Shown piece by piece: positions 1 through 6,932 of a DNA stretch of 20,421 nt. Made by a program: the position numbers and the translations under genes. A model generated the notes under the pieces. That model was not told where the DNA came from and searched no databases. It saw only the letters and a program-made list of their open reading frames with translations. This DNA is from Clostridiales bacterium. Lineage in GTDB: Bacteria; Bacillota; Clostridia; Lachnospirales; Lachnospiraceae. The stretch lies in contig JAGZJZ010000091.1 in assembly GCA_018365455.1 (NCBI GenBank), positions 1 through 20,421 on the forward strand. Direction: 5' to 3'. The first letter of the stretch is position 1. Each line of letters begins with the position of its first letter.

Positions 1-122
1 GATGAAATCCTTTCTGGTCTTGTGAATGTTGATGGTTGGTACTTACAGTATTCACAGAAAAAAGGAGGTCATTGCTTTTTTTTATAAAAAAGTGGTGAAT
101 CCTTTGAAAATATAAGGTTTTT

Positions 123-178
123 TATAAAAACAGGAGTGTCAAACTTGACACTACCGGCATCGCCCAGGAGGAAAGACT
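123..178 (+). promoter_or_regulatory. Operator-like palindrome and ribosome binding site of the antiporter gene
   Basis: An 18-bp near-perfect palindrome, AGTGTCAAACTTGACACT, lies at 135-152. Its 8-base arms match exactly around a central AC. It ends 26 bp before the ATG and is followed by AGGAGG at 166-171, 7 bp from the start codon. The TTGACA inside the palindrome is unlikely to be a -35 box because no -10 fits between it and the gene. A TATAAA at 123-128 could be the -10, but no good -35 lies 16-18 bp upstream. A palindrome just after a -10 is the usual place for a repressor site. As RNA it could instead form a small hairpin in the 5' leader. The regulator is not identifiable here. Confidence 0.4.
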
Positions 179-1420
179 ATGATATTAGCTGTTTTACGTC
201 TGGCCGCAGCAATTGTTCTGGCATTTGCTGCCGGCAAATTAGTTTCTAAAATTAAACTGCCTGCTATTTTGGGCTGGCTCATTGCAGGTATGATTCTGGG
301 CCCCCATGCCCTGCAGCTATTGAATCAATCTGTTCTGGATATGAAGTGGTATCAGACTTCCAATCATATACTGGAGTGTGCAGTGGGGCTGATGATTGGA
401 ACAGAAATTATCTGGAAAAATATAAAACGTTCCGGCAATCAGATTATTGTAACGACAATTGCCGAATCTCTGGTGACTTTTGCAGTAGTTACCCTTACTT
501 TTGGCGCAATCTTTTACTTTCTTAACATTCCGCTCTATCTTGCTGCCATTATGGGAAGTATTGCTCTTGCAACTGCACCTGCCCCGTCCCTGTCCATTGT
601 CAGGGAATTCCATACAAATGGTCCTGTAACAAAGACGTTGATCCCCCTAGCTGCAATTGATGATATTATCGGAGTTGTCATCTTTTTTACAATTATATCT
701 GTGGTCTCCGCACAGGTATCCGCATCTTCCATGCCCATTTATATGATCGTCCTTACTCCGGTACTTCCTGTGATTATCGGTGCAGTGATCGGCATACCCG
801 CAGGCTTCCTGTTTAAAAAGACGGCTTCCGCTAGCCTCTGTCTCCTGGAATTATGTGCATTTATACTATTGGCATCCATCTGCGGATTTTTATTTAATAC
901 CTATATACTGCCGGAACCTGTTTTGAATTTCATGCTGATTGGTATGGCATTTTCCGCTGCATTTTCCAATATGATCCCGGAAGAACAGCTTCAGGTTATT
1001 ATGAAGAAATTCAATCCAATTCTGGGATTTGCTTTGATTGCAGTGATCCTGAATCTGGGGGCACCTCTGGATTACCACCTGATTATGGGTGCCGGTATAT
1101 TCACGGCAATCTATATTTTATCCAGAGCTGTGGGCAAATACACCGGTGCATATTTGGGCGCCCAACTTTCTCATTCACCGGATGTGATCCGAAAATACCT
1201 GGGCTTTACCCTGCTTCCCCATTCCGGGGTATCACTGGTATTTACAGGTATTGCTGTTGCTGCCCTGGAAGGACCCGCACCGGATTCAGCCAAAATCATA
1301 CAGGGTACCATTGCAGCCGCTGCTGTTATAAACGAAATTATAGCGGTTGTTCTGGCTCAAAAGGCATTTAAATGGGCGGGTGAAATTCCGGATGGGGCGG
1401 AATGTGACAGCGCTGCTTAG
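179..1420 (+). CDS. Cation/proton antiporter, CPA2 family (Na_H_Exchanger fold)
   Basis: This 413-aa integral membrane protein probably exchanges Na+ or K+ for H+ across the cytoplasmic membrane. It consists almost entirely of hydrophobic helices (about 11-13). Near the N-terminus it has the family signature with KLPAILGWLIAGMILGP (residues 26-42). ATAPAP (131-136) is followed by AIDDIIGV, whose D161-D162 pair matches the ion-binding Asp pair of electrogenic CPA2 exchangers. The length fits a bare transport domain: there is no C-terminal TrkA-N/RCK or USP domain as in KefB/KefC, so gating by nucleotides or glutathione is not indicated. The start is fixed by AGGAGG 7 bp upstream. It is the only plus-strand gene and converges on the ABC permease gene, so it is transcribed alone. 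The ion cannot be told from sequence. Confidence 0.9.
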   Translation: MILAVLRLAAAIVLAFAAGKLVSKIKLPAILGWLIAGMILGPHALQLLNQSVLDMKWYQTSNHILECAVGLMIGTEIIWKNIKRSGNQIIVTTIAESLVTFAVVTLTFGAIFYFLNIPLYLAAIMGSIALATAPAPSLSIVREFHTNGPVTKTLIPLAAIDDIIGVVIFFTIISVVSAQVSASSMPIYMIVLTPVLPVIIGAVIGIPAGFLFKKTASASLCLLELCAFILLASICGFLFNTYILPEPVLNFMLIGMAFSAAFSNMIPEEQLQVIMKKFNPILGFALIAVILNLGAPLDYHLIMGAGIFTAIYILSRAVGKYTGAYLGAQLSHSPDVIRKYLGFTLLPHSGVSLVFTGIAVAALEGPAPDSAKIIQGTIAAAAVINEIIAVVLAQKAFKWAGEIPDGAECDSAA

Positions 1421-1449
1421 GTTCGTCATTTTCTGATAATCATAATACA

Positions 1450-1482
1450 AACAGGCGCCAGATATGATCTGACGCCCTTGTT
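1450..1482. terminator. Hairpin between convergent genes, probable bidirectional terminator
   Basis: A 10-bp stem (1454-1463 with 1467-1476, one C/A mismatch) closes a 3-nt loop. Both flanks are partly complementary and moderately T-rich, with CTTGTTAGTTATT on the plus side and TGTTTGTATTATG on the minus side. It sits 33 bp after the antiporter stop and about 59 bp after the permease stop, so one hairpin could serve both. The T-tracts are weak, so efficiency is uncertain. Confidence 0.55.
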
Positions 1483-1534
1483 AGTTATTAACCTCATTTT
1501 ACTTTCATCTAACACCGCCTTTAGGCACCGGCCG

Positions 1535-4117
1535 TCAGGTCATATCATCCCGAAGTGCATCAATGATATTTTCTTTTCTGATCTTACTCACGGCATAAAG
1601 CATTGTAATAAATATTATAGAAAATACACCAAGCATACTGAGTATGATGCTTCCCCACGGGAGTGTAAAATCAATGTCTGCTCCGCCGGCCACCATCCCC
1701 TTATAAATCAGCCATGAAAATATGACTGATATGGGCAGTCCAAACACCAGCGTCCATCCACCATATAAGATACACTCAAAACGCATCATCTTATTAAAAT
1801 CCCGGTCGGACATTCCCACCGAACGAAGCATGGCAAGCTCACGCCTGCGCAGCTTGATATTGGTTGCAATCGTATTGAATACATTTGCTACTGCGATCAG
1901 TGAAATCATGATAATAAAAACAACGGTAAACAGATTTACAATGAATAAAACGTTGCGGTTTAACTCCATCATTGCATGGACATTGTATAACGTATAGCTG
2001 GAGGTAATACCCGATCCTTCAATCAGCGCCTGCATCTTCGCTGTTGACTTCGAAGGATTATCTGACTGAAACGTAAGGCCTTTGACCCTGACATCTGCAG
2101 CGGTATCGGTGAGGGCGAGTTTCTCCCTGAGGGACCAGGGTGCCATGATCTGAAAGAAGTATGGCTTCTGCTGGACGGTTCCCGTTATTGGCGGGGTATC
2201 TGGCGGCACAATGTCCACACTGGTAATCATTATATTTTTCCCCTGCTCTAATTGGGGCTTGCCATTTACTTCAGGCATAACCGTAACACTGGAAGAAGAA
2301 CTTTTGAATAAATCTGCAAGCTGGCTGACATCCCCTGCCTGACCACTGTTATCCTCCATTTTGGCAACCGCGATCAGTCTTGCATTTACCCCGGTATATT
2401 CCTCAGCAGGCAAACCCAAACCATTGATAATTTCATGATAGGTGTCATCGTCCAAAAATTGAATTTCCATGGGCAGATTTACCGTTTCTTCCGTTAATTG
2501 TTCATCTGCTGATTGCCGGTAAGCATCCGACAGACTGCCTGACTGAACAGCACAGGAATACTTCTGAATGATCTGACAGGAACTTTGGGTAACGCCTTCC
2601 ACAGCCTTCAGCTTGTCATAAAGCCCAAGCATTTCGCTGTCATCCATGTCCTGTGTCCCCAATCCGATGTCATAGTCGGTAACCACTTTTGTCTGCTGTG
2701 CTGTCTGATTTAAATCTGATCGAAAGGCACTGGCAGCTACAAACAGCACAACACTTAAAGTAAGCGATAGGATAATGCTGCGATAACGCCGCTTGTTCCT
2801 CTTAAAGTTTTTTAATGCAAGCATTTCTTCCAAACCATAAATGCGCCATGTAAATTTCGAAGTTTTGATGGCTTTTGCCTCAACCTTGATTTCATTTGTC
2901 TGACGGATACACTCCATAACCGGTATGCCAGCCGCTTTCTTTGCCGGAATATACGCCGAAATCAAGATAGTGACCATGCTGATCACTACTGCCGCCGCCA
3001 GAGCAGGAACAGATACTTTTAACGTCAGAGGTACATTGTCATAAAGCACATTGGCGAAATTCTTAGCTACAAGGGCAAGTACGAGTTTGATGCTGGGTAT
3101 ACTAATTAATATACCAATGGGAATCCCCACAGCTCCGATACAAAGTCCCTCAAACAACACAGAATTTTTCAGCTGTTTCTCCGTAGCCCCCACCGACATG
3201 AGAATTCCAAACTGATGGGTACGTTCATTCAGGGAGATATGAAATGAGTTGTAAATCAGAAATACCGAACCCAGCATAATAAGTACAACCAGTACACCGC
3301 CAATGGAATAGAGCAGGGTATTGAATATCAGATCATCGGATATTCCCATGAACCGCAGTACGTCGTCGTTCAGAACATACGCGCCGTCCCCGGCAGCCTG
3401 GTCTGCATACAAGCGAACCTTTGCCGGATTTTTCAGAGTAACAAATGCACTGAAACTCTCCGCTTTGTCTGTGGTATCCGCTTTTGTGATAAACGTGTAG
3501 CCCGGAGCAGATCGTTCCTCAAATGCAGGCCTCTGGCATATACCTACGACCGTATAAGTTTTGTTTTCCTGTGCTGTAAATGTTTCCTCTCCTGAACGGA
3601 ACGGATTATGCTGGCTTAGTGTCTCCTCTCCGGCATGGCGGATGCCAACAGGGAGAGTAATGGTATCCCCAACTGATATCTTTACACCGCCGTTTGACGA
3701 TACATGAGCCGGGGCAACAATCTCATTGCTGTTTTCCGGCAGTCTGCCTGAAAGCAGATCAATCGGCAGAGCATCAAAGGTGTCCTTGTTAAAACCGGCT
3801 ATAAATAGATATGGTTTGTCAGGGTTTTCTCCGCCTTCAAGCATTGCCCAGCCAACATTTTCAAAAGATGCAACGCTGGAAACTCTGCTGTCCTGGGATT
3901 GTTCCTGTATAAAAACGGAATCTTCATAGGGAAATGCAACGTGCCAGCCGCCGTATTTCATGATTGCCCCATTTACCATATAGGTTTGCAGGGAAACGGC
4001 AAATGAAGCGACTGCTGTAATTAAGGCGGCAGACAGAACAACTCCGATGATCGTTATAAACGTTCTCGCCCGGTTCTTAATCAACCCCTGCAGAGCAACC
4101 TTATTGAATATATTCAT
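1535..4117 (-). CDS. ABC transporter permease with two FtsX/MacB-type domains
   Basis: This 860-aa permease is the membrane partner of the ATPase encoded just upstream. It has a duplicated FtsX/MacB architecture. TM1 (about 20-42) is followed by an external domain (about 45-262) and three TMs (about 265-290, 320-350, 368-392). The second half repeats this with TM5 (about 447-466), a second external domain (about 470-720) and TMs at about 723-745, 783-805 and 824-843. Cytoplasmic coupling segments are visible after TM2 (ERTHQFGILMSVGAT) and TM6 (RRRELAMLRSVGMS). Proteins of this class act as mechanotransmission or efflux permeases for peptides, lipids or lipoproteins. The 8-TM plan differs from the 10-TM BceB type. 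The start overlaps the ATPase stop in an ATGA, showing translational coupling. The substrate is unknown; export of an antimicrobial peptide or lipid is an inference from the adjacent two-component genes. Confidence 0.9.
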   Translation of the reverse strand: MNIFNKVALQGLIKNRARTFITIIGVVLSAALITAVASFAVSLQTYMVNGAIMKYGGWHVAFPYEDSVFIQEQSQDSRVSSVASFENVGWAMLEGGENPDKPYLFIAGFNKDTFDALPIDLLSGRLPENSNEIVAPAHVSSNGGVKISVGDTITLPVGIRHAGEETLSQHNPFRSGEETFTAQENKTYTVVGICQRPAFEERSAPGYTFITKADTTDKAESFSAFVTLKNPAKVRLYADQAAGDGAYVLNDDVLRFMGISDDLIFNTLLYSIGGVLVVLIMLGSVFLIYNSFHISLNERTHQFGILMSVGATEKQLKNSVLFEGLCIGAVGIPIGILISIPSIKLVLALVAKNFANVLYDNVPLTLKVSVPALAAAVVISMVTILISAYIPAKKAAGIPVMECIRQTNEIKVEAKAIKTSKFTWRIYGLEEMLALKNFKRNKRRYRSIILSLTLSVVLFVAASAFRSDLNQTAQQTKVVTDYDIGLGTQDMDDSEMLGLYDKLKAVEGVTQSSCQIIQKYSCAVQSGSLSDAYRQSADEQLTEETVNLPMEIQFLDDDTYHEIINGLGLPAEEYTGVNARLIAVAKMEDNSGQAGDVSQLADLFKSSSSSVTVMPEVNGKPQLEQGKNIMITSVDIVPPDTPPITGTVQQKPYFFQIMAPWSLREKLALTDTAADVRVKGLTFQSDNPSKSTAKMQALIEGSGITSSYTLYNVHAMMELNRNVLFIVNLFTVVFIIMISLIAVANVFNTIATNIKLRRRELAMLRSVGMSDRDFNKMMRFECILYGGWTLVFGLPISVIFSWLIYKGMVAGGADIDFTLPWGSIILSMLGVFSIIFITMLYAVSKIRKENIIDALRDDMT

Positions 4118-4803
4118 GACCAGGCCACCTGCCTTTCATCCCGCACCACCTTTCCGTCTGCAATGGTAATAATGCGGTCTGCCTGCAAAGCGATATTTTC
4201 ATCGTGGGTTACGATAATCAGAGTCTGGTGGTATTTACGGTGGCTTTCTTTCAGCAGATGGATGATTTCCTGTCCGTTTTGACTGTCCAGGCTTCCGGTA
4301 GGTTCATCTGCAAGCATTACCGCAGGCGCATTCATTAGGGCGCGTCCGATAGCGACCCGTTGCTGCTGTCCGCCGGAAAGCTGGTTAGGCAAATGTGTTT
4401 TTCGTTCCTGCAGACCAAGCAGATCCAGCATATCATTCAGCCTTTCTCTGTTGACTTTCCGTTTGTCCATCAAAATTGGCAGTGTAATGTTTTCCACTAC
4501 ATTCAGTGTGGGAATGAGGTTGTGAAATTGATAAATCAGTCCCACCTGCCGTCTGCGGAAAATAGCAAGTTTCTCATTGCTCTGGGCATATACATCCTGC
4601 CCGTCCAAAAATACCTGGCCGCTTGTGGGCACATCAACGCCTGCAATAGCATGAAGCAAGGTGGATTTACCGGAACCTGAGGAACCGATAATCGCGGTAA
4701 AATCCCCTTTTTTAATGGTAAGTGACACATGGTCAAGTGCTGTAACCTGGTTTTCACCCTTACCGTAAACTTTACATAAATCATGAACTCTTAAAAACTC
4801 CAT
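4114..4803 (-). CDS. ABC transporter ATP-binding protein (MacB/LolD type)
   Basis: This 229-aa cytoplasmic ATPase powers the adjacent FtsX-type permease, probably as a homodimer. All nucleotide-binding motifs are intact: Walker A GSSGSGKS (40-47), Q-loop Q92, signature LSGGQQQR (142-149), Walker B AVMLADE (161-167, catalytic E167), D-loop SLD (171-173) and H-loop H200. Length and the N-terminal pattern (VYGKGENQVTALDHVSL) fit the family that pairs with MacB/FtsX permeases. The start is supported by AGGAGG at 4812-4817 on the minus strand, 8 bp upstream. The stop overlaps the permease start by 4 bp. A 104-bp gap separates it from the upstream kinase gene and carries its own promoter-like region. 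Confidence 0.97.
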   Translation of the reverse strand: MEFLRVHDLCKVYGKGENQVTALDHVSLTIKKGDFTAIIGSSGSGKSTLLHAIAGVDVPTSGQVFLDGQDVYAQSNEKLAIFRRRQVGLIYQFHNLIPTLNVVENITLPILMDKRKVNRERLNDMLDLLGLQERKTHLPNQLSGGQQQRVAIGRALMNAPAVMLADEPTGSLDSQNGQEIIHLLKESHRKYHQTLIIVTHDENIALQADRIITIADGKVVRDERQVAWS

Positions 4804-4907
4804 TATGTGAGCCTCCTTTTACTTGTGCTATACCCATAATAGAACTTTGCACTTACATTTTTGTGACTTTTATGTGAGAGATCCGTCACTTTTCAAGCAT
4901 TGAATCC
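4804..4907 (-). promoter_or_regulatory. Promoter region of the ABC genes with candidate response-regulator sites
   Basis: Reading the minus strand, a TATTAT -10 candidate (plus 4836-4841) lies 32 bp before the ATPase start. There is no recognisable -35 at the expected distance, which suggests an activated promoter. Upstream lie AAAAGTGAC (plus 4885-4893) and AAAAGTCAC (plus 4863-4871), 22 bp apart or about two helical turns, on the same face of the DNA. A weaker AAGTGC follows. OmpR-type regulators often bind paired direct repeats like this, and the neighbouring regulator is the obvious candidate. GTGAC/GTCAC can also be read as an inverted pair. Binding is an inference. Confidence 0.45.
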
Positions 4908-5897
4908 TCATTTTGAAAATCGGATTGAAAAAACGGCTCCTCCCTGAGGATGGTTATTTACGCTAATCGTTCCTTTCTGACGAGTGATAATCATCTTACA
5001 AAGTGCCAATCCAATCCCGTATCCTGTGGCTCCTGAATTTTTCCCACGGTAGAATCGGTCAAACAAATGGGGCAAATCTTCTTTTTCAAAACCCGGACCG
5101 CTGTCACGAATCATAATCTTCGTATACAGCAGGGTAGCTTCACAGGATATTTTGATCCTGCCATTGTCACCTGCACTTTCCATACAATTTTTCAGGATAT
5201 TTTTGATTGCTTCTGAAAGCCAGCCTGCATCTCCTGAAATCACGATTCCTTTGGGTATTTCTGTTTCGATCTGCACATTGTGCAGTTCCATTGAAATCAG
5301 AAATGGATGAAGTGATGAGTTAATCAGACGCTCCACGTTGATCTGTTCTTCCTGGAAAGCCACAATACCTGCATCCAAACGGGATATTTTCAGTAATGAG
5401 GTAATCAGCCAGTCCATTTGTATAAACAATTCCTCTGTTTCACGAAGCAGTTCCTTTTGTTCTTTTTCCTCCGGATTATTTTGCAGCAGAGTCAAAATCA
5501 GATTTGCAGAGGTAAGCGGGGTACGAAGCTGATGGGCTATATCGGCAAGAGAATCTGCAAGATGGTGCTTCTCTTTTTTCAGTGCGTCATTTTGCTCCCG
5601 GATACGCAGCATCATTTTCGTGATCTCACTTTGCAAAATAGATAGTTCACCCTCATCCAGTTCGGTAATATACAGGTGGTCATCGTTATGCAGTACGATG
5701 TCGATCTGGTTTGCCAGTTGTTCCAGGCTTTGGTAACGGGATTTGGTAAAAGCCAGAAATGCGGCTCCCAGAGCTGCGGCGAAAATAAGGACCAGTATTC
5801 CCGACTCAGGATGAATATCAAATCCCACCACAGGAGCTACAGCTGTTATCAGGGCAAACAAGACCGTAAACTTCCGAATCTCTCTATTCCGAAACAT
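4908..5897 (-). CDS. Sensor histidine kinase with a very short extracellular loop
   Basis: This 329-aa membrane kinase should phosphorylate the response regulator encoded upstream. Two hydrophobic helices (about 10-26 and 32-51) are separated by only a few residues, so there is no real external sensor domain. A linker (52-110) leads to a HisKA domain with DIAHQLRTPL (phosphoacceptor H122). The HATPase domain has the N-box NILKN (233-237), G1 box DSGPGF (265-270), F-box DRFYRG (280-285) and G2 box GYGIGLAL (292-299). All key residues are present. The short loop resembles intramembrane-sensing kinases such as BceS/LiaS types, which often learn of their signal through a partner transporter. The ABC genes directly downstream fit that. 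GGAGG precedes the ATG by 5 bp, inside the end of the regulator gene, giving a 14-bp overlap and coupled translation. Confidence 0.95.
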   Translation of the reverse strand: MFRNREIRKFTVLFALITAVAPVVGFDIHPESGILVLIFAAALGAAFLAFTKSRYQSLEQLANQIDIVLHNDDHLYITELDEGELSILQSEITKMMLRIREQNDALKKEKHHLADSLADIAHQLRTPLTSANLILTLLQNNPEEKEQKELLRETEELFIQMDWLITSLLKISRLDAGIVAFQEEQINVERLINSSLHPFLISMELHNVQIETEIPKGIVISGDAGWLSEAIKNILKNCMESAGDNGRIKISCEATLLYTKIMIRDSGPGFEKEDLPHLFDRFYRGKNSGATGYGIGLALCKMIITRQKGTISVNNHPQGGAVFSIRFSK

Positions 5898-6570
5898 AGC
5901 TGCCTCCCAATCGGTACCCTGTTCCGTGAACAGTCAGGATGATCTTCGGATTAGCAGGATCGTCCTCAATTTTCTCCCGGAGACGCTTGATGTATACCGT
6001 TAATGTATTGTTGTTGACGAACTCACCCGCCGCGTCCCACAGTTCGTCTAACAGCCTGTTCCGTGTAATAATACTTTTCGGGTTGTTGATAAAGATCAGC
6101 AGCAGGCGGTATTCTAACGCCGACAAGAAAACTTCCCTGTCGTCTTTTTTCACCAATCCGTTTACGGTATCAACCTGAAGCCCGAATAATTCAAATGCAG
6201 ATGGAGAACGACCGTATTTCCTTAGAGCGGTGCCAATCCTGGCGATCAATTCCCGGGGACGAAAAGGTTTGGTAATATAGTCATCTGCCCCCATATTCAG
6301 CCCAGTAACAACACTGGCTTCATCCCCGGAAGCAGTAAGAAAGATCACGGGAATATCCTGGGTCTGCCTGATCTCCGTACATACGGTAAAACCATTTCCG
6401 TCAGGCAGGGAAATATCCACCAGTGCCAGGTCAAATTTATATTCTGTAAGCATTGCAACAGCCTCTTTCTGCGTGGGGGCATGGGTAACGGTAAATCCTT
6501 CCGAACGAAGCAGGCGCCCAAGGTTTTTTGCAATTTCTTTGTCGTCTTCTACTAAAAATATCTGTTTCAT
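5884..6570 (-). CDS. Response regulator, OmpR/PhoB family
   Basis: This 228-aa cytoplasmic transcription factor pairs with the overlapping kinase gene. The receiver domain (about 1-115) has the acidic pocket E8-D9-D10, phosphoacceptor D52 (LVDISLPDGNG), T79 and K101 (KPF). The C-terminal winged-helix DNA-binding domain (about 127-225) ends in the typical GTGYRL segment. Nothing is missing. It is the first gene of a regulator, kinase, ATPase, permease series, and its likely target is the promoter region in front of the ATPase, possibly also its own promoter. The upstream ribosome site is GGATGG-like and not strong. The 159-bp palindrome begins only 25 bp upstream of the start codon, so any promoter for this operon overlaps that element. 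Confidence 0.97.
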   Translation of the reverse strand: MKQIFLVEDDKEIAKNLGRLLRSEGFTVTHAPTQKEAVAMLTEYKFDLALVDISLPDGNGFTVCTEIRQTQDIPVIFLTASGDEASVVTGLNMGADDYITKPFRPRELIARIGTALRKYGRSPSAFELFGLQVDTVNGLVKKDDREVFLSALEYRLLLIFINNPKSIITRNRLLDELWDAAGEFVNNNTLTVYIKRLREKIEDDPANPKIILTVHGTGYRLGGSYVSE

Positions 6571-6594
6571 CTATATTCACCATCCTTTCCTGTA

Positions 6595-6753
6595 GAGCGT
6601 ATTTTAAAATTGCTTTCTGGCAGCTGTGCGTCACAGTTTGTGGGAGATTTGTCCCGAATTCAGGTCACGTAGCGGGCTACGTAACCTGAATTCGGGCAAA
6701 TATGCCGCAAAGTGGGGCGTGCAGCTGGCGGGAATGAATTTTCAAACACGCTC
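6595..6753. repeat. 159-bp imperfect palindromic element (REP/MITE-like)
   Basis: The two halves of this stretch are inverted copies of each other around position 6674. The core arms, 6653-6673 and 6676-6696, are 21 bp with one mismatch and a 2-nt centre. Complementarity then continues outwards, with a bulge at 6652, through ATTTG/CAAAT, CAGCTG, AAAATT/AATTTT and the terminal GAGCGT/ACGCTC. No T-tract follows on either strand, so it is not a classical terminator. No ORF of merit lies inside. It fills much of the 362-bp gap between the GH29-like gene and the regulator gene; apart from the terminator at 6838-6887 nothing else is recognisable there. Such elements are usually mobile, multicopy intergenic repeats, but copy number cannot be judged from one window. 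Confidence 0.75.
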
Positions 6754-6837
6754 TTGGGCTTATTATATTTCTTTTTTCTGAAATATACAAGACGAAGCCA
6801 GCAATGCATTAGGATTACCAGGCATTTCCGGAGATGC

Positions 6838-6887
6838 AAAAAGCCGCAGAAACATAATATTCCTGCGACTTTGTTGCGGCATTTTTT
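6838..6887 (-). terminator. Intrinsic terminator of the GH29-like gene
   Basis: On the minus strand GCCGCA (plus 6875-6880) pairs with TGCGGC (plus 6843-6848), and CGCAG pairs with CTGCG inside the same region as an alternative stem. The hairpin is followed by CTTTTTGC. It lies about 50 bp after the stop codon of the 2082-aa protein gene. On the plus strand TGCGGCATTTTTTC also looks like a terminator end, so it may work in both directions. Confidence 0.65.
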
Positions 6888-6932
6888 CAATCAACTTTTT
6901 TGTGCGGTAGTCAGATCATTCTTCCGTTTCTA

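Noticed and set aside
1..87. Open reading frame on the plus strand running in from the window edge and ending at TAA 85-87, about 28 residues
   Set aside because: Too short to recognise a family and with a low-complexity end. It may be the tail of a gene outside the window but cannot be supported.
141..151. TTGACA as a -35 box
   Set aside because: It is part of the palindrome and lies too close to the ribosome site and start codon for a promoter.
6653..6696. The core hairpin as a rho-independent terminator
   Set aside because: No T-run follows on either strand, and a better terminator for the GH29-like gene lies at 6838-6887.
6660..6890. 76-codon minus-strand reading frame in the intergenic gap
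   Set aside because: It runs through the terminator and half of the palindrome, has no ribosome site and an improbable protein composition.
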